The position numbers were made by a program, and so were the translations under genes. This document shows, one piece after another, positions 36,119-48,000 of a stretch of 64,000 nucleotides of DNA (position 1 is the first letter of the stretch; each line of letters begins with the position of its first letter). Location: positions 173,501-237,500 of the forward strand of contig CAJNDS010002145.1 of the NCBI GenBank assembly GCA_905221605.1. The letters are read 5' to 3'. The stretch comes from Symbiodinium natans (taxonomy: Eukaryota > Sar > Dinophyceae > Suessiales > Symbiodiniaceae). A model generated the notes under the pieces. It was given only the letters and a program-made list of their open reading frames with translations, was not told the origin of the DNA and did no database searches.

Positions 36119-36119
36119 T

Positions 36120-36275
36120 CTAGGCCCTTCTGTTGCTTTTCTTTGGGGGCTCCTTGCCCTTGTTTGGAGGCTTGCCCTTTCCAGAGCCCTTGCCTCTCTT
36201 CTTGGTGCTAGGTTTTCGTCGTCTTCTTGAAATGGACAGCGCTCTGGCCATGTGCCCGTTAAGAAGCTCGGAACC
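36120..36275 (-). CDS. C-terminal exon with Lys/Arg/Gly/Pro-rich tail
   Basis: After a plausible acceptor (TTGTACAG before GGT at 36275) the minus strand encodes about 51 residues ending at TAG (36120-36122). The start is ordinary (SELLNGHMARALSIS). The end is strongly basic: RRRRKPSTKKRGKG, GSGKGKPPNKGKEPPKKSN. Such tails occur on nucleic-acid-binding or nucleolar proteins; no domain is visible to say more. It is probably the last exon of the minus-strand gene whose other candidate exons lie at 36.8-37.5 kb. A chance basic frame is possible. Confidence 0.4.
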   Translation of the reverse strand, partial: GSELLNGHMARALSISRRRRKPSTKKRGKGSGKGKPPNKGKEPPKKSNRRA

Positions 36276-36797
36276 CTGTACAAGCAGAAGCTGCAAACAA
36301 ACTTAGCACACCCTTTTTGGAGTGCGACGCCTTGAAGAATTAGATAGTCAATGCGGACACGTGACAGATGTCAGCCTCAGAACCAGTCAGCCCTGTGCGT
36401 CCTGAAGCTGCGCATCCAACATTGCTCAAATGTGCAGCTAAGCAACCACAACGGTCGTGATAATCGAGCCACTGTTTTAAGAGGAACGACAAACCCTCGG
36501 GGACTATGGCTTGTCTTCTTCATCTTGAGCAGGAAGATGCATGAGGGTTCATGCACAGGCTCTCCAAATGCAAGTAGGCTGGCACAAAGGTACTCAACAC
36601 CAAACCCATGCAAACCCTGAACAACACTAACTATGACAATGCTCCACGAGACTCCAACCCAAAAACTCCCTGACTGACCCAGGATAGGAGGCTCTTGCTG
36701 CGGTTCTTTGCTGCCCTTCTACGCGTGCTGGGGTCTTGGGATGTCTAGATCACTCCGTGCGATGGGAGTCGTTGGGAACCTTGCGGGGGTGTGCTCA

Positions 36798-36950
36798 GGT
36801 GAAAGTCGCTTGCGCCGACGACCGGCTGTTTCTCAAGGCGCGCAGACATTTAAAGTCCATGTCCTTGCTGTGCATTTGCAGCCAGCGCAGAATCCAACGC
36901 TCCTTACATCGTTTGGTGTCATTTTTCCTTCGCTCACAGTGGATACGGCC
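36798..36950 (-). CDS. Candidate internal exon, basic helical protein
   Basis: The minus strand encodes RIHCERRKNDTKRCKERW, then ILRWLQMHSKDMDFKCLRAL and RNSRSSAQATF before a stop at 36795. The pattern suggests basic helices, and codon composition looks better than in the other two frames. The frame is limited upstream by TGA, so a splice acceptor near 36945 is assumed. It fits between the 36.1 kb basic tail and upstream minus-strand open stretches at 37.05-37.5 kb. No family recognised. Confidence 0.35.
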
Positions 36951-36999
36951 CCTTCTTCAAGGCATTCTGACTGATGGGCTGATGAGGCTGTGCTCAGGC

Positions 37000-37530
37000 C
37001 CTGCCAATCGAGAAAAGCAGCGGGGTGGAACTCCACCGGAGCAAAAGATCACTCCGGAAGCACTGTGACGGGCCATGATAGCCCATTCTTGGCGTACATG
37101 CGTTTGGCACGGGCAGCGCGCGGCTGGGCTGGAGTCCGATGCATCCCGGGTTCTCTTGGTATCTCTTGGTGCAGTCGCAAAAGTTCATGGGACGTGTGTC
37201 GCGCGCTACGCATGACATCTGGAGCCCTGCAACAGCTCCTGGAATTCATTGCTGCGAGTGTCCAGTATCATCCATTTCTCCATCTTCGGGCTTCTGACTG
37301 TAACCTTCTGTATCACTATACGACGACGTTCAGGAACTCCATCACAGTGGGAGGCCAGCGAAGGTAAAGAGAGTCCTGATTGTCTGTTGAAGGATCTTCT
37401 CCTGCAGTAGTCCCAATTGGATCCGGCATGTCCGGCTGTCGCGAGCAGTGAGAGGCCTGGCAGTTCTTGGCCATGGGTCAACCGCAGCCGTTGCTGAATC
37501 ATGCAAAACCTATAAAACCTCAACAAGTAT
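37000..37530 (-). CDS. Candidate further exons of the 36-37.5 kb minus-strand gene
   Basis: Two open stretches look partly coding: one with RAARAKRMYAKNGLSWPV (about 37050-37215), whose neighbouring frame (MNFCDCTKRYQENPGC) is an equal competitor, and one with RRRIVIQKVTVRSPKMEKW (about 37210-37330). The true frame and joins could not be fixed. Listed so that the region is not read as empty. Confidence 0.25.
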
Positions 37531-38190
37531 GAGACACAACAAAAGCACCCTCGAACAGTGGGGGTTCACGATGTGGGGTCCGAGAGGGGGGGCAGGAGGG
37601 GCCAGAGGGTGAGGGGGCGGGGGGTGTAGACTGTACGCGAGAGGAAAGGGGGAAGGAGGGGTTCCATCGACTTCCAGGTCCAGGTTGCGGGCATGTCGAG
37701 CCTACCCTGACTTTCAGCACCTTTTGGATGGTTGTCGTGCCTCTCTGAAAGAGAGCGGAAGGCTCTACCAAAAGAGTAAGGATAAGGGGAATACCCTGAT
37801 CAAGTACGAGAACAGCACTTGGCCCCTCCACGCCCCTCCAACCCTTCAAGGAAAAGAACTTGAACTCCATGCCTGACGTGCTCGGCATGGAGTATATGGC
37901 CTACCTGACTATTTCCCTCCGTGCACAAGTTGCCTTGCGGATCCCTTTCACTGGTATGAGTAGCATTTCAATAAACACCTTACCGTAGCAATTTCTTTGC
38001 GCTGTCGGCTGTGTGCAGCGATGGCTTTTCAAATAAATTCGACACACACACACACACACACTCTCACACACACACACACACACATCTGAGAGGCCTCTGA
38101 GCTGCTAGTTCAGCGCCGATTTTCTGCAATTTCCAGAAGCAGATCCACAACCTGAGGCGGTCCATTGACATCACGGGCTGTGGGCATCAC
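37531..38190. other. Interval without supported gene; G-rich tract and (CA)n
   Basis: A G-rich purine stretch fills about 37556-37660. A (CA)n repeat of about 20 dinucleotides, interrupted once by CT, lies at 38042-38084. No coding support. Confidence 0.55.
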
Positions 38191-39575
38191 ATGGCATCAC
38201 CCAATCTTACGATGGAAGGGGTTATCACACATCAGGTCGTGAAAATACACATCACCCCAATGTGGACGCTCATGCAAAGAATTACCCATCACGTGAGAGA
38301 ATACACATCACAAGATGCGAAACCCCAACGTGGACGCTATTTTTGGCTGTCAGCCACGGAGACCTCAAAATCCACCCAACCTCGCGGACGCTTGTTTCGG
38401 GCCATTTTTACATCAATCTGGCATACGTTTTGGCAGCGAATCCCGAAGGAGACGCTTGGATTGTATCAACATACGGAAAGTTGATCTTCGAAGCCTTTAC
38501 TGGCCTTACACACCTGAGACTCGCAGCTGCTCAAGTGCACACTGCCTGCCTGCTGCCTGCTGCATGTGTCTGGCGGACCAAACCCTGCGACCGAGACCGG
38601 TTTTGATATAGAAAAAGTGCATTAGACCAGCTAGCACGGAAACGTCCTGCCAACTGCCTTAAACAAACTTGAAGCCGTGGTGGCAGCTTGGATCAGTGCC
38701 AAGTCTTGTCCAAAATGCAAACCCAATGTGGAGATTTGACGCAGGCGCTTCCTCCGACCATGGGCATGGGGTGGTTTGCATGCCAAACCCCATTGTGGAC
38801 GCTGCATAGGCTGAAAACTGGACGGCCAGGATCAGTGCCGGGTCCCGTGCGGGACCTGCAAGACCCCAGTGTGGACGCCGAACGATGTGCATTTACACCA
38901 CGCGATGTGAGATAAACCCCCCCCAGTACCAATTGGACATCGCAAGACACTGGCCGCCTCGAACTTCAGAAGTGGGAGAAGCTTCCGCCGCCTTTGATGG
39001 CAGCTGTCTGAGTCTCGCTGCCCATGCACTGCAGTCGAATGCTTTCGGAATGCTTCGGGTACTTCAGCATGGTGCATGTATGTGCGCACGCTTCGCCGGC
39101 TAAGCTTCTGACAACTTTAAATGTTTCATGGTATTGTGGTTCGCAGTCTCGTGGAGATGGATGCTGGTGCAAGCAGGCAGCGCTGCCTTAGTTCAGCCCG
39201 AACGCATGGGTAAAGCTGGTGATTGTGCAAATATGTGCAAATATGAATGCATGTGCCCGGCCGTACCATCGGGTCGATGGCAACTGAGGACTTGGCAGCA
39301 TGGCGGTTGTCGGTGTGATTCTCGGCACCAACGTGCACGTGCACATGGCCACGGCAAGATCTCACGGACTCCTGCACCGCTCGCAGGCCAGACGTTCCAA
39401 GCGGTAGCAGGAAGCAGTGCAGTTGCAAGGACGCGCCTGCACACGCTGTCGGAAACTGTCACGGACTGAGCAAGTGGCAAAGGATGGCCATGTGTAGACC
39501 TGAGTTTCAAGGAGTGTAAACTCACCATCGACCAATCAATCACACCAGTACACGCACATGATATGCACACACAAT
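38191..39575. other. Gene-poor interval with a dispersed CCCCAATGTGGACGC motif
   Basis: The 15-mer ACCCCAATGTGGACGC or close variants occurs at about 38256, 38324, 38721, 38787 and 38865. Open frames on both strands compete and lack motifs. Confidence 0.5.
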
Positions 39576-39635
39576 CACACACACACACACACACACACGT
39601 ATATGTATATATGATTATACATATATATATATGGT
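39576..39635. repeat. (CA)n followed by (TA)n microsatellite
   Basis: A run of about 12 CA units (39576-39598) passes directly into TATATG/ATATAT repeats to about 39632. Confidence 0.95.
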
Positions 39636-39779
39636 AACCCCACCAGAACCTACCTCATTTCATTTTACTCGTACATAGTGGTTTTTCCTGCACATTCCGA
39701 ATAATCCAGATACCATATAGCATGTAAGGATGTAGCCTGCCCCATGTCCCACTTCCAAAATTTAAAAAAATCATTCCCA

Positions 39780-40300
39780 ACAAACCGGGGCCATGCTCAA
39801 CATTTTGAAAATCCTGGCACCATGTACCACTTGCAAAACAACTTCGAGAATTCCAAAGAGGACGGGACTATTTCCTGGACCCATAATTAGGCCTGGTCCT
39901 TTTTGGAACTTCCGGTGAGTTTTTAGAAATGTTTGGAATTTGATGAATTTTGGAGTGTGTTGGCACCCTGGCTCCCATCCGCGGATTTGTGGAATTTTCG
40001 GGGTTGGTGAAACTTGTGGACCTGGCGCATGGTCCGTCCGTTTTGGAAATTCTCGGATTTTCGAAATTATGGACCTGGTACATGGTCCCGTCCGGTTTGG
40101 ATTTGGCTGTGCTTAGGTTCCATAAATCGTTTAACATTACTCGACTCTTCTACATATAGCCTATACTACTTCCCCCTGAACCTGCTACCCCGGACCGTTG
40201 GCCCGGACCTTGTTGGAATTTCTGGATTTTTTGGAATTTTGGTGCTTTCTGGAATTGTTGGCATTGTTGGAACTGGGACATGCTCCGGTCCAGTTTGTAA
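39780..40300. repeat. Degenerate GGACCTGGTACATGGTCC-type repeats
   Basis: GGACCTGG..CATGGTCC.GTCCG recurs at about 40018 and 40069. Related text in the opposite orientation is near 39790-39840 and 40195-40210. TTGGAATTTT-type words fill the spacers. Each core is itself an imperfect palindrome. Confidence 0.55.
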
Positions 40301-40449
40301 TTTTGGGAGCTATGACATTGCCCCGTCTCGTGCCTTTGGGCTGTTTGCATTTTTGCCCTTTGTAGGCGTTCACAAAAATGTCGGGTGTCGGACTTTGCTT
40401 TAGACCATACTAGCCCTAACCCCAAAAACGCACCGTAACACACCTGACT

Positions 40450-40735
40450 CACCTGGTCTGAGAGCGGTGTCAGTGTCGAAGTGCTCTCAGCCTTGACTTC
40501 CCATTCATGATTACTATCGCTCGTCTTCGCTCGTCTTTGCTCGTCTTCGATTGACGCCGAGCACCGAGCGACGCCGAGTGAAGACGAGTGACGCAGAGCG
40601 AAATCACGTGACGCCTCACTCGTCGTTTCATCTTTGCTCGTCTTCGTTCGTTTTCGCTCGTCTTCGCGTGCATTCGCTCGTTGCGGCTCGTCTTCGGGTG
40701 TCTTCACTCGGTCACTCATCTTCGCTTGTCTGGGG
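40450..40735. repeat. GCTCGTCTTC decamer array in two orientations
   Basis: About 20 variants of GCTCGTCTTC/GCTCGTCTTT occupy 40515-40550 and 40625-40735. The intervening 40555-40610 carries the reverse complement (GAAGACGAGTGACGC). The array keeps a long minus-strand frame (40150-41016, 288 codons) free of stops, reading DERRRAKTS-type repeats. Confidence 0.85.
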
Positions 40736-43476
40736 GATTTCAGCGCGACTGCATGCGTCCGCGCGATTGACACAATTGAGAAAGTTAACCGGAAGGGCAT
40801 AGTGACATAGTGGACGCTCTGCATATTCTTGCCCATATCATAAAAAAGCAAATCCTGACACTTCTTATCTGAAGTTTTCATCAGAAACACTACGAAAACC
40901 TCGAATACAGAATTCTCGACGAGGGTGTTCTGTCGTGAGAGGCTCTCAAAATCGGGGGTGTCCTTTTGAAACATGTGTGGTATCAAGAGAAGAAAAGCGC
41001 AAATAGTCTCGTGCATTCATGGTTCATGGTTATGATTGGTTATGCAAATTATCTTTAGAGGGGGGCTTTCTTCTCAAAGACAAGACGGGAGTGTGTCTGT
41101 GTGTGTGTTCTCGCGCATATCATAGGAGAAGCTCTCGCATGATAATTGGAGGAGGTGAATAGAAGAAGCAAATTGGTAGAGGTTTCGTGAATTTGTTCTC
41201 TAGAATGGGGCTTTCTTTCAACAAGACTGGAGGTGGTGCATAGCATGGTCTTTTGCAGTATCAAAAGAAGCAAGAGTAACAACAGAAGAAGAAAGAAGAA
41301 TACTGGGTTCTCTGTGAAGTCTTCCACGTATGAAAAGCTGTCGTACTGCGTGCTAGTCATTCGCGGTCGTCGTGCGAATCAGCCAACACAACAGAAACTC
41401 TGGCATTTCTTATCTAAAGCTTTGCGGCAAACCATCATAAGAAAGGCTTCAACAAAACAACCACGTGAATAATAAAGTCCGCGAAATGGTCCCTGAGATG
41501 TTGCTCAAAAGGGTGGGGGGACCGGGGGAAATAGGATCCTCTCTAGCATTGAAGGTACTGAGGGGCGCCGCGGAGGTGCGGATAGTTCCCAGCAGATATG
41601 CGCCCTTGGTCCTTTAGAATAAGCAACAACAACGAATTTGGGCGTGAAGCTTGGTAGGGGTTAGCATCTTCATATACATATATATATACATATATATATA
41701 TCTTCACATATTTTCTGTAGTACTCTGTATGTAGCCTTCTAATCTATGCATGCCAGATGTCTCGCGTCTGGGGCGCTCGCGAGATCAACTTGAGGGCTGA
41801 AAGCATGCACTCGGTTGGCCAAGCTCGCGAAAAGTAGTGCAGCAGAACCTGGCGGCTTCTGTCCGAAATGTTCAGACACAACAAGTGCTTCCTGCCAAAA
41901 AAAGTCAGTACGTTGCTGACTCATTGACTTGGACTCCTGACCCTCTCCATTCCGCAACAACTCTATGTATATACTCATGCAAGACGTAGAGTCGCAGAGG
42001 CTGCAAAAGTTTCAACAGCGGGAGGGTCGTGCCAGCCCTTGCTTAGCGTTACAGCACTGGCTTCCCAAGCCCATCGGAAGGAATGATTGAAACTGACGCA
42101 GCTGCAATGTATTGCAAACCATGATTGCACTCAAGAAACCCATATGAACCTGCATAGACGTATATTATATACACGCACATATGCAATGCAGCCCCCTGCA
42201 GTGGGTCAAGGAGATCGTGGGAGAGTGCCGCTCATGCTTGCACACATCACACGCATTCGTTGCCCATTTGATCCATGGTGACCGACTGATCTACTGCTGA
42301 AATCGTTCCCGTGTAGATACGGGTAACTGCCTGAAACTTGAAACCTGTCAGGAACTTTCCCTTTGCTCTAGGATGCATTGAACAGTCTTTGGTGGATGTG
42401 AGGCAGATACGTGTGGGGGGACCATCTCTGTCTCTCCCGTTCCCTCTGACCTCTATGTCTAAAAAATCCCCCAAAAATGTATGTATATATATATATATAC
42501 ATATTTATACGCGCATACGGTATGTATATCTGCTCCGCTCCCTGCTCCCCCCTGCCCCCCCTCCACCCCACGGTCCACCATTTTGCCCTGCCCTCAATGT
42601 GGGGCTGTTAGATTTTTAGTTAACCGTTCTCCTCACGTCTGGCCCGCTGTCCGGAGCCCCACCACCCCCACACCACTCAGAGGAATGAAGGGAACACATT
42701 GCGTACTACACACCCTCCAAGCTCAACAAACAGGCCAGACCCCACACCCACGCCACGGCGAGGGCGTGCTGGACCATAGGGGGGATCTACCGACTGAACC
42801 AACCTAAGCATGTTGCTCATCGCCCCGAAAGATGACGGGAAGTGCCAAGTGAGCGCACAATGCGCACACGACACAAACCATGAGCAAGCTCAGGCATGCC
42901 GAACTGGCTCAGCCAGATTCATGCCGCCACCTACCCGTTAATTCCAAGACCTCCAAAAACACATACACATGGCACGCTGCTTAGCGCAAGCACCTCCCAT
43001 AGATCCACCCCATGCAAAAACTCGGCGATACTGTGTGGCAATCTCGGCTATCTTCTGGTGGAAATACCTTGCCAAGCTCGCGAAAACAATTGAGCTTGGG
43101 ATGCGTGCTGCCTGGCATTACCTTTCTCATGTTGCCCCTACTGCAATTGTTCGCCATGCAGGGAAAAGGCATGCAGCAAGCTACCAGCATCCAATGTGCG
43201 ACAATTTGCGACTGCATATCATACTTGCAAAACGTAGCAAACATGTCAAACATGGAGCATAGGCAAGTAGGGATGGCTTCGGGGGATTACGGTTCCACTG
43301 GTACCTAACCAACCCCCCCCTATGTAAACCCCATATGCTTTGTCGCATGAATGCGAGTTCATGAGCAAAGTACCATAGCAACATCTGCTATCCATGCACA
43401 AAGACAGTGCTTGAACAGGACACACTGGAGCATCAAGGCGTCCGGAATAGTCATCATACATAGACTTTAGATGACT
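40736..43476. other. Gene-poor interval with AT microsatellites
   Basis: It contains TATATATACATATATA at about 41672-41702 and TATATATATATATACATA at about 42484-42504, and C-rich text at 42540-42600. Overlapping frames at 42.9-43.3 kb on both strands lack motifs. The stretch 43390-43470 on the minus strand may hold a further exon of the neighbouring gene and is discussed there. Confidence 0.45.
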
Positions 43477-45045
43477 TTAGCAAGCAAGGGAAGCCTTTTG
43501 AGGCTTCTTGCAAGCGAGGCTCGGCAAACCTCTCCACTGTCGCGACGGATCTTGCATGAACCAGGCATTTGCGGGATCACACACGTAGAGCGCATCAACT
43601 CTTAGAAACGAATCGCGCAAAGAACGCACTTCGGCCTGGCCCTGTGCCACTGGGGCACCCTGGGCCGAAAAGGTTATCACCAAAATGTCTGACAAGCTTT
43701 CTTGGTCCATCCTGTCCCAATGCAAGTCAGTGGTAGTCAATGCTTCTGTGAATTGGTTGGCTTCAACTCCCGGATTCCACGCCAGGCCGAAGCTGGCTCT
43801 TCCCAACTTTCTGAAGTCCAAGTCTTTCAGCGGAAGGAGGTTAGAACCGAGACCTACGATCTTGATCCTTGGGAGCAAGGACAAGACCTTGACGAGCCGT
43901 GCATCTGTGAGAAGGTTCCCGTGAGCAAACAGCCAATTCAGTTTCAGAAGCTTTGAGAACGACATTGGCAGACTTTCCAAGCGGTTGTGGTGCAGCTCCA
44001 GTATCGCAAGTGCCTCCAAGTCTCCAAGCTCCTCTGGGAGTTGGCACAAATCGTTTCCGTGTAACCAGAGTTGCTGCAACGATCGCATTTTCCCGATCGA
44101 TGAAGGCAGCTGTTGCAGAAAGTTTCCTGCCAGGCTGAGATCTCGAAGGTTGCAAAGCTCAAAAATCTCATCTCCAATCGTAGTGATCTGGTTGTGAGCC
44201 AAGTCCAAGAGACGTAGGGATTGCGAAAACGCATGCAGCTGCGGCACTGTAGAGAGGCCGTTGTTGGCCCAAAAGACAGTATTCAGGTTGGGTTTCTCGT
44301 GCTTCTCTCGCTCCCATGCCAGAAGTGGAAGCGCAGCTTGACAACCGCGGCCTCGCAAAATGGACAGTACCGCTGCTGGCACTGTGCCAAGCTCTTTCAT
44401 CGGCGTCTCCTGCTCATCTAAACCCAGCTGCAGGAGCCGTCGCATCTTGGAAATACAGCTTGGGAGTCTTGCAAATCGGTTCCTCTCTAGAGCCAACACT
44501 TGAAGCCTGGAGAGATAGGCAAGACTTGAGGGAAGTTCAGACAAATTGTTTTGAGTCAACCACAGCTCCCGAAGCCGCACCAATTGGCCAAGTTCGAGTG
44601 GTACCTCGGTGAGCTGATTTCGACGGAGCATCAAGGTCTCCAATGCCAGGAGCTGCCCAAGCGCGCCTAAAGCCAAGCCTTGACCATCCTGACCCAGCTT
44701 CCCCAGCTTCTGGCCATCTAAATTCAAAGTCTGCAACCTCTCCGAAAATGCCTCTGCACCTCTCCACGTTGCAGTGGTCGCTGACTGAGTCATCAAGCGT
44801 GTAGCGTAACCTGCTGCTTCTACCCAAGCAATGGCCGCCATAAAGCGAGAGTGGCGATCAAGCATTGTTGCTTGCACTTCCCTTAGGAAGGCCGATGTCC
44901 CCGGAGGCTGTGATAAGTTTGATAGCATCTTTGCTTCCGAGTGCTCAGTGAAGCCATGGAAGCCATGCTGGAACAGCTTAACAGTGGCTATACTTGTCTC
45001 AGGATGGTCGCGTCCAAATGTCTCTTCACAAACGCGAACCGTGGC
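43477..45045 (-). CDS. Exon 4: kinesin-light-chain-type TPR and leucine-rich repeats
   Basis: Entry is at a GCAGAG/GCC acceptor near 45046; an in-frame TGA just upstream rules out simple read-through. The first residues (ATVRVCEETFGRDHPETS) match the TPR style of kinesin light chains. Some 40 residues later about ten leucine-rich repeats of 22-24 residues begin: LETLMLRRNQLTEVPLELGQ, LRELWLTQNNLSELPSSLAY, LRDLSLAGNFLQQLPSSIGK, LAILELHHNRLESLPMSFSK. One repeat is interrupted by a loop containing LLAWEREKHEKPN. After the repeats, ILVITFSAQGAP and VDALYVCDPANAWFMQDPS resemble the opening strands of an alpha/beta-hydrolase. The frame stops at 43477, but a GT donor at 43529 could splice to a further exon, so the true C-terminus is open. 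Confidence 0.8.
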   Translation of the reverse strand, partial: ATVRVCEETFGRDHPETSIATVKLFQHGFHGFTEHSEAKMLSNLSQPPGTSAFLREVQATMLDRHSRFMAAIAWVEAAGYATRLMTQSATTATWRGAEAFSERLQTLNLDGQKLGKLGQDGQGLALGALGQLLALETLMLRRNQLTEVPLELGQLVRLRELWLTQNNLSELPSSLAYLSRLQVLALERNRFARLPSCISKMRRLLQLGLDEQETPMKELGTVPAAVLSILRGRGCQAALPLLAWEREKHEKPNLNTVFWANNGLSTVPQLHAFSQSLRLLDLAHNQITTIGDEIFELCNLRDLSLAGNFLQQLPSSIGKMRSLQQLWLHGNDLCQLPEELGDLEALAILELHHNRLESLPMSFSKLLKLNWLFAHGNLLTDARLVKVLSLLPRIKIVGLGSNLLPLKDLDFRKLGRASFGLAWNPGVEANQFTEALTTTDLHWDRMDQESLSDILVITFSAQGAPVAQGQAEVRSLRDSFLRVDALYVCDPANAWFMQDPSRQWRGLPSLACKKPQKASLAC

Positions 45046-48000
45046 CTCTGCGAGGCATCATTTTGCATGACTTGATTCTGGTGTTAGTTTGCAGTCTGAT
45101 TCCACCGAAAAAATGTTGCTAAAGTCAATTTGTTGAACGCTTGGTCCATGCCTGCCCCACTCCCCTTCCTGCACCCTGGATGTAGTTCGCCTCTGCCTCT
45201 GGCCACAAGGCATCCAAGCATACCAGGCTCTGGTCTCCTTCACCCTTTCTAACCCAACCCTTTTTCCCCCGCAGCAGTCAACCCACCCGCTCATCCACGT
45301 CTCTCAGGAGACACGCTGCCAATTCCGTTGGGGGAGCTGAAGGTCTCTGGGATTTGGGCGACTTGGAAAAACCTCCCCCGAGACTCCGAGTGAGGCTTCT
45401 CGAACTTGTCTTGCAAGTTTGGTTGCCAGTCTTGGAACATGCTCAAGTTCTATATCTGCGCCAAAAACGTTGGCATCTCCTTATACCCTATGTGCAGCAC
45501 TGCAATAAGCTGAACGTAAACTGACTGTTAAACTCTGGCCTCGGCAGCATGTTGCCACTCATCGAAAAGGCCCAAGCCCTCGCAGGCTTCGGTCTCCAAA
45601 CGGAGCACGGCAACCTGGACCAGCCCGATGACTGGGCCCTGACTCCAACACTGCTGGCACTGGCGACGGACTTCCTGGAAATCCTTCTGCAGGAATGCTT
45701 CCCGTGCGAGGCTCAAGTAATACGACTGACGTGCCTCGATGCTTTCCATCCCAGTGGCCAGCGACTCCAGCGACAGTAGCGAGTCGTCAGTATGATCGTC
45801 CATGGCCGCGTCTGCTCCGAGCTGATCTGCGGTAGCCCTTGCCTGCTTATGCACCAGCTTGGCCACAGAAAGTACTGTGGGATGATCATAGAATATGCTA
45901 GTCGGCAGCGACGGGGCACCAACAGACTCGCAAATTGCAGCATGAAGAGACATTGACGACATGGAATCCAACCCAATTTCCACAAAGCTGTCTCCAAGCT
46001 GGGCATCGCGTCCTAGTACCTTGCGCACTGCTGCTTGCACCATCTCAATGCAACCTTGTATCGAAGCGGTACTGACAGCTGGACTGGATCCGAGCTTTCC
46101 ACCAGTGAGCGATGCAAACCGTGGATGGCATCCATCAATACCAACAGTGAGCACTCCTTAGCTCTCTATTTTTCACTCTACATGTGCTGTATGTCCTCAG
46201 ATGTTTCAGACCACAATCATGCTCTGAACCGATGGCCGTTGCAACCGCTACCTCTCCAAACTTGAACGTACTTTCAGGATCCTACCGCGTTGACTACTCT
46301 ATACTCCATACTACTTTCCGGACACGGCACACACCATGTCGCGTGGAACAGGCTAATGCAGTCTGATACTACTGCGCGCCGTGTGACTCAAGCATTGTGG
46401 GGATTATGGGGATTTGGAAGGTAGTACTTAGTACAGCATCCAAACTACCTTCACATGCCCAGGAACATCCTGGAATCTGAGTTGAGAAATATTAAAGAAA
46501 ATGCAGTACTGTATTATAACTTGCACCATCTCCAAGTCTCCGTAGCGGGGTGCTGTAAAGCGCTGAAACACCGCCTCGAGTGCCAGAACTCCCATCTGCG
46601 CTGATAAGACCTTTAAGCCGGCTGCCGGTGCAGCTGTTGCCAAGAGTGGGAACTTTTCGGTGATGCCAACGCCATCCCACGCCGACAGTGCCACACAACG
46701 CACATCGCAAACATTGCGGTGTCGGCACCGCTCCCGAGCACAGAATGCCTCCAAAGCGCGTGCACCTGCGGCATACTGCGCAAGCTGCGCAGCCCCGTTC
46801 ACAGACACTGCCGTGGACGTGAACAGGACGGGCAATTGCTTCTTGGCTTTTCGACCCTGTGACAGTGATGCCAACACTGAGACAACATTTTCGGCTCCAC
46901 GAAGCTTCCTCAGTGGCCCATCCATGGAAGTCGAATCTAAGTCACGCAGGGGCGAGGACACGAAGGACTCGCACAAGCTACAGGCGAAATCCACATCCTT
47001 TACAGGACAGTTCTGCAAGGCTGTCCACAGCAAACGCCTGTCGCTTACATCAACAGGAATATACAGGACCTGAGATGCCACATGCCTCAGCTGATCCAGT
47101 GTCTTTCTTGGCTTTCCTGCTGGATGGGACCGTCCGAGGAGAATTAAGGTTTCTGCCTTCAGGAACTGTGCCCAAAGAGCTCCCACACCGCCTGCGCCGC
47201 CTGCCATCAGCACCGTGCGAGGTTCCAGCGCAGCATGTGCAGCTTGGCTCACCTCCAGCGTAATCGGCCGAAGTCTGCGAGCAAGGTGGTTGCCATCAGC
47301 ATCGACCAGGAGCTCGGCAGGAAATCCCATCTCTGTCACCAGACCTTTAGAGATTGGAGCAAGCAGCTCTGCAAGCTTCAGGCTTGGAGATGACTCCTGC
47401 AAGGCGTGCTCTGTCTCTGCAATGCTTGGCGCCACATCCACATGACATACACGCAACGGCAGCTCAGCTGCAGCGCTGAGCAGCACTCCCGTGAGCAGAT
47501 GCTTATGAGGGTCCGATGATGCTCCACACAGGCGGGCGCAGCGTCCAGTCGATACACACAACACATGAAGCGAGCGAAGCGCTGATGCCTCTTGAGGGCC
47601 ACTGCGTGGACCCACGCCCCAAGCTTGCAGAATTTGTACCAAACTCACCACATCATTGGCCTCACCTGGCCAAGCATCAGTTTGAAGCAAGTGGACCAAC
47701 AAGGTCGGCGCATCCTGACCACCATTCGGACCTTCCCTATGATGAACCACTTCTACAGCTTCGACAGCCTCCTCAAGATCAACTGCATGGGCCACCCAGC
47801 CCTCGACGCTCAAACGAGCACACACCGCTGTGGCCAGCCTTGCTGAGAAGGCAGTCCCTTCATTTCCTTCATTCCCTTCGTTCATGTTGCCAAGAACGAG
47901 AGCCAATGACTCTTTCCCAGAAGGTTGAGGACTTTGAGGATCTTGAAGGAGAGGCTGGTTGTGCTCAACGCCCTCCATACGCTCTTCCAGAGCATCCTCC

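Noticed and set aside
40150-41016. 288-codon minus-strand frame as a genuine gene
   Set aside because: Openness is explained by the decamer array and the translation is repetitive; kept as a repeat feature and a low-priority finding.
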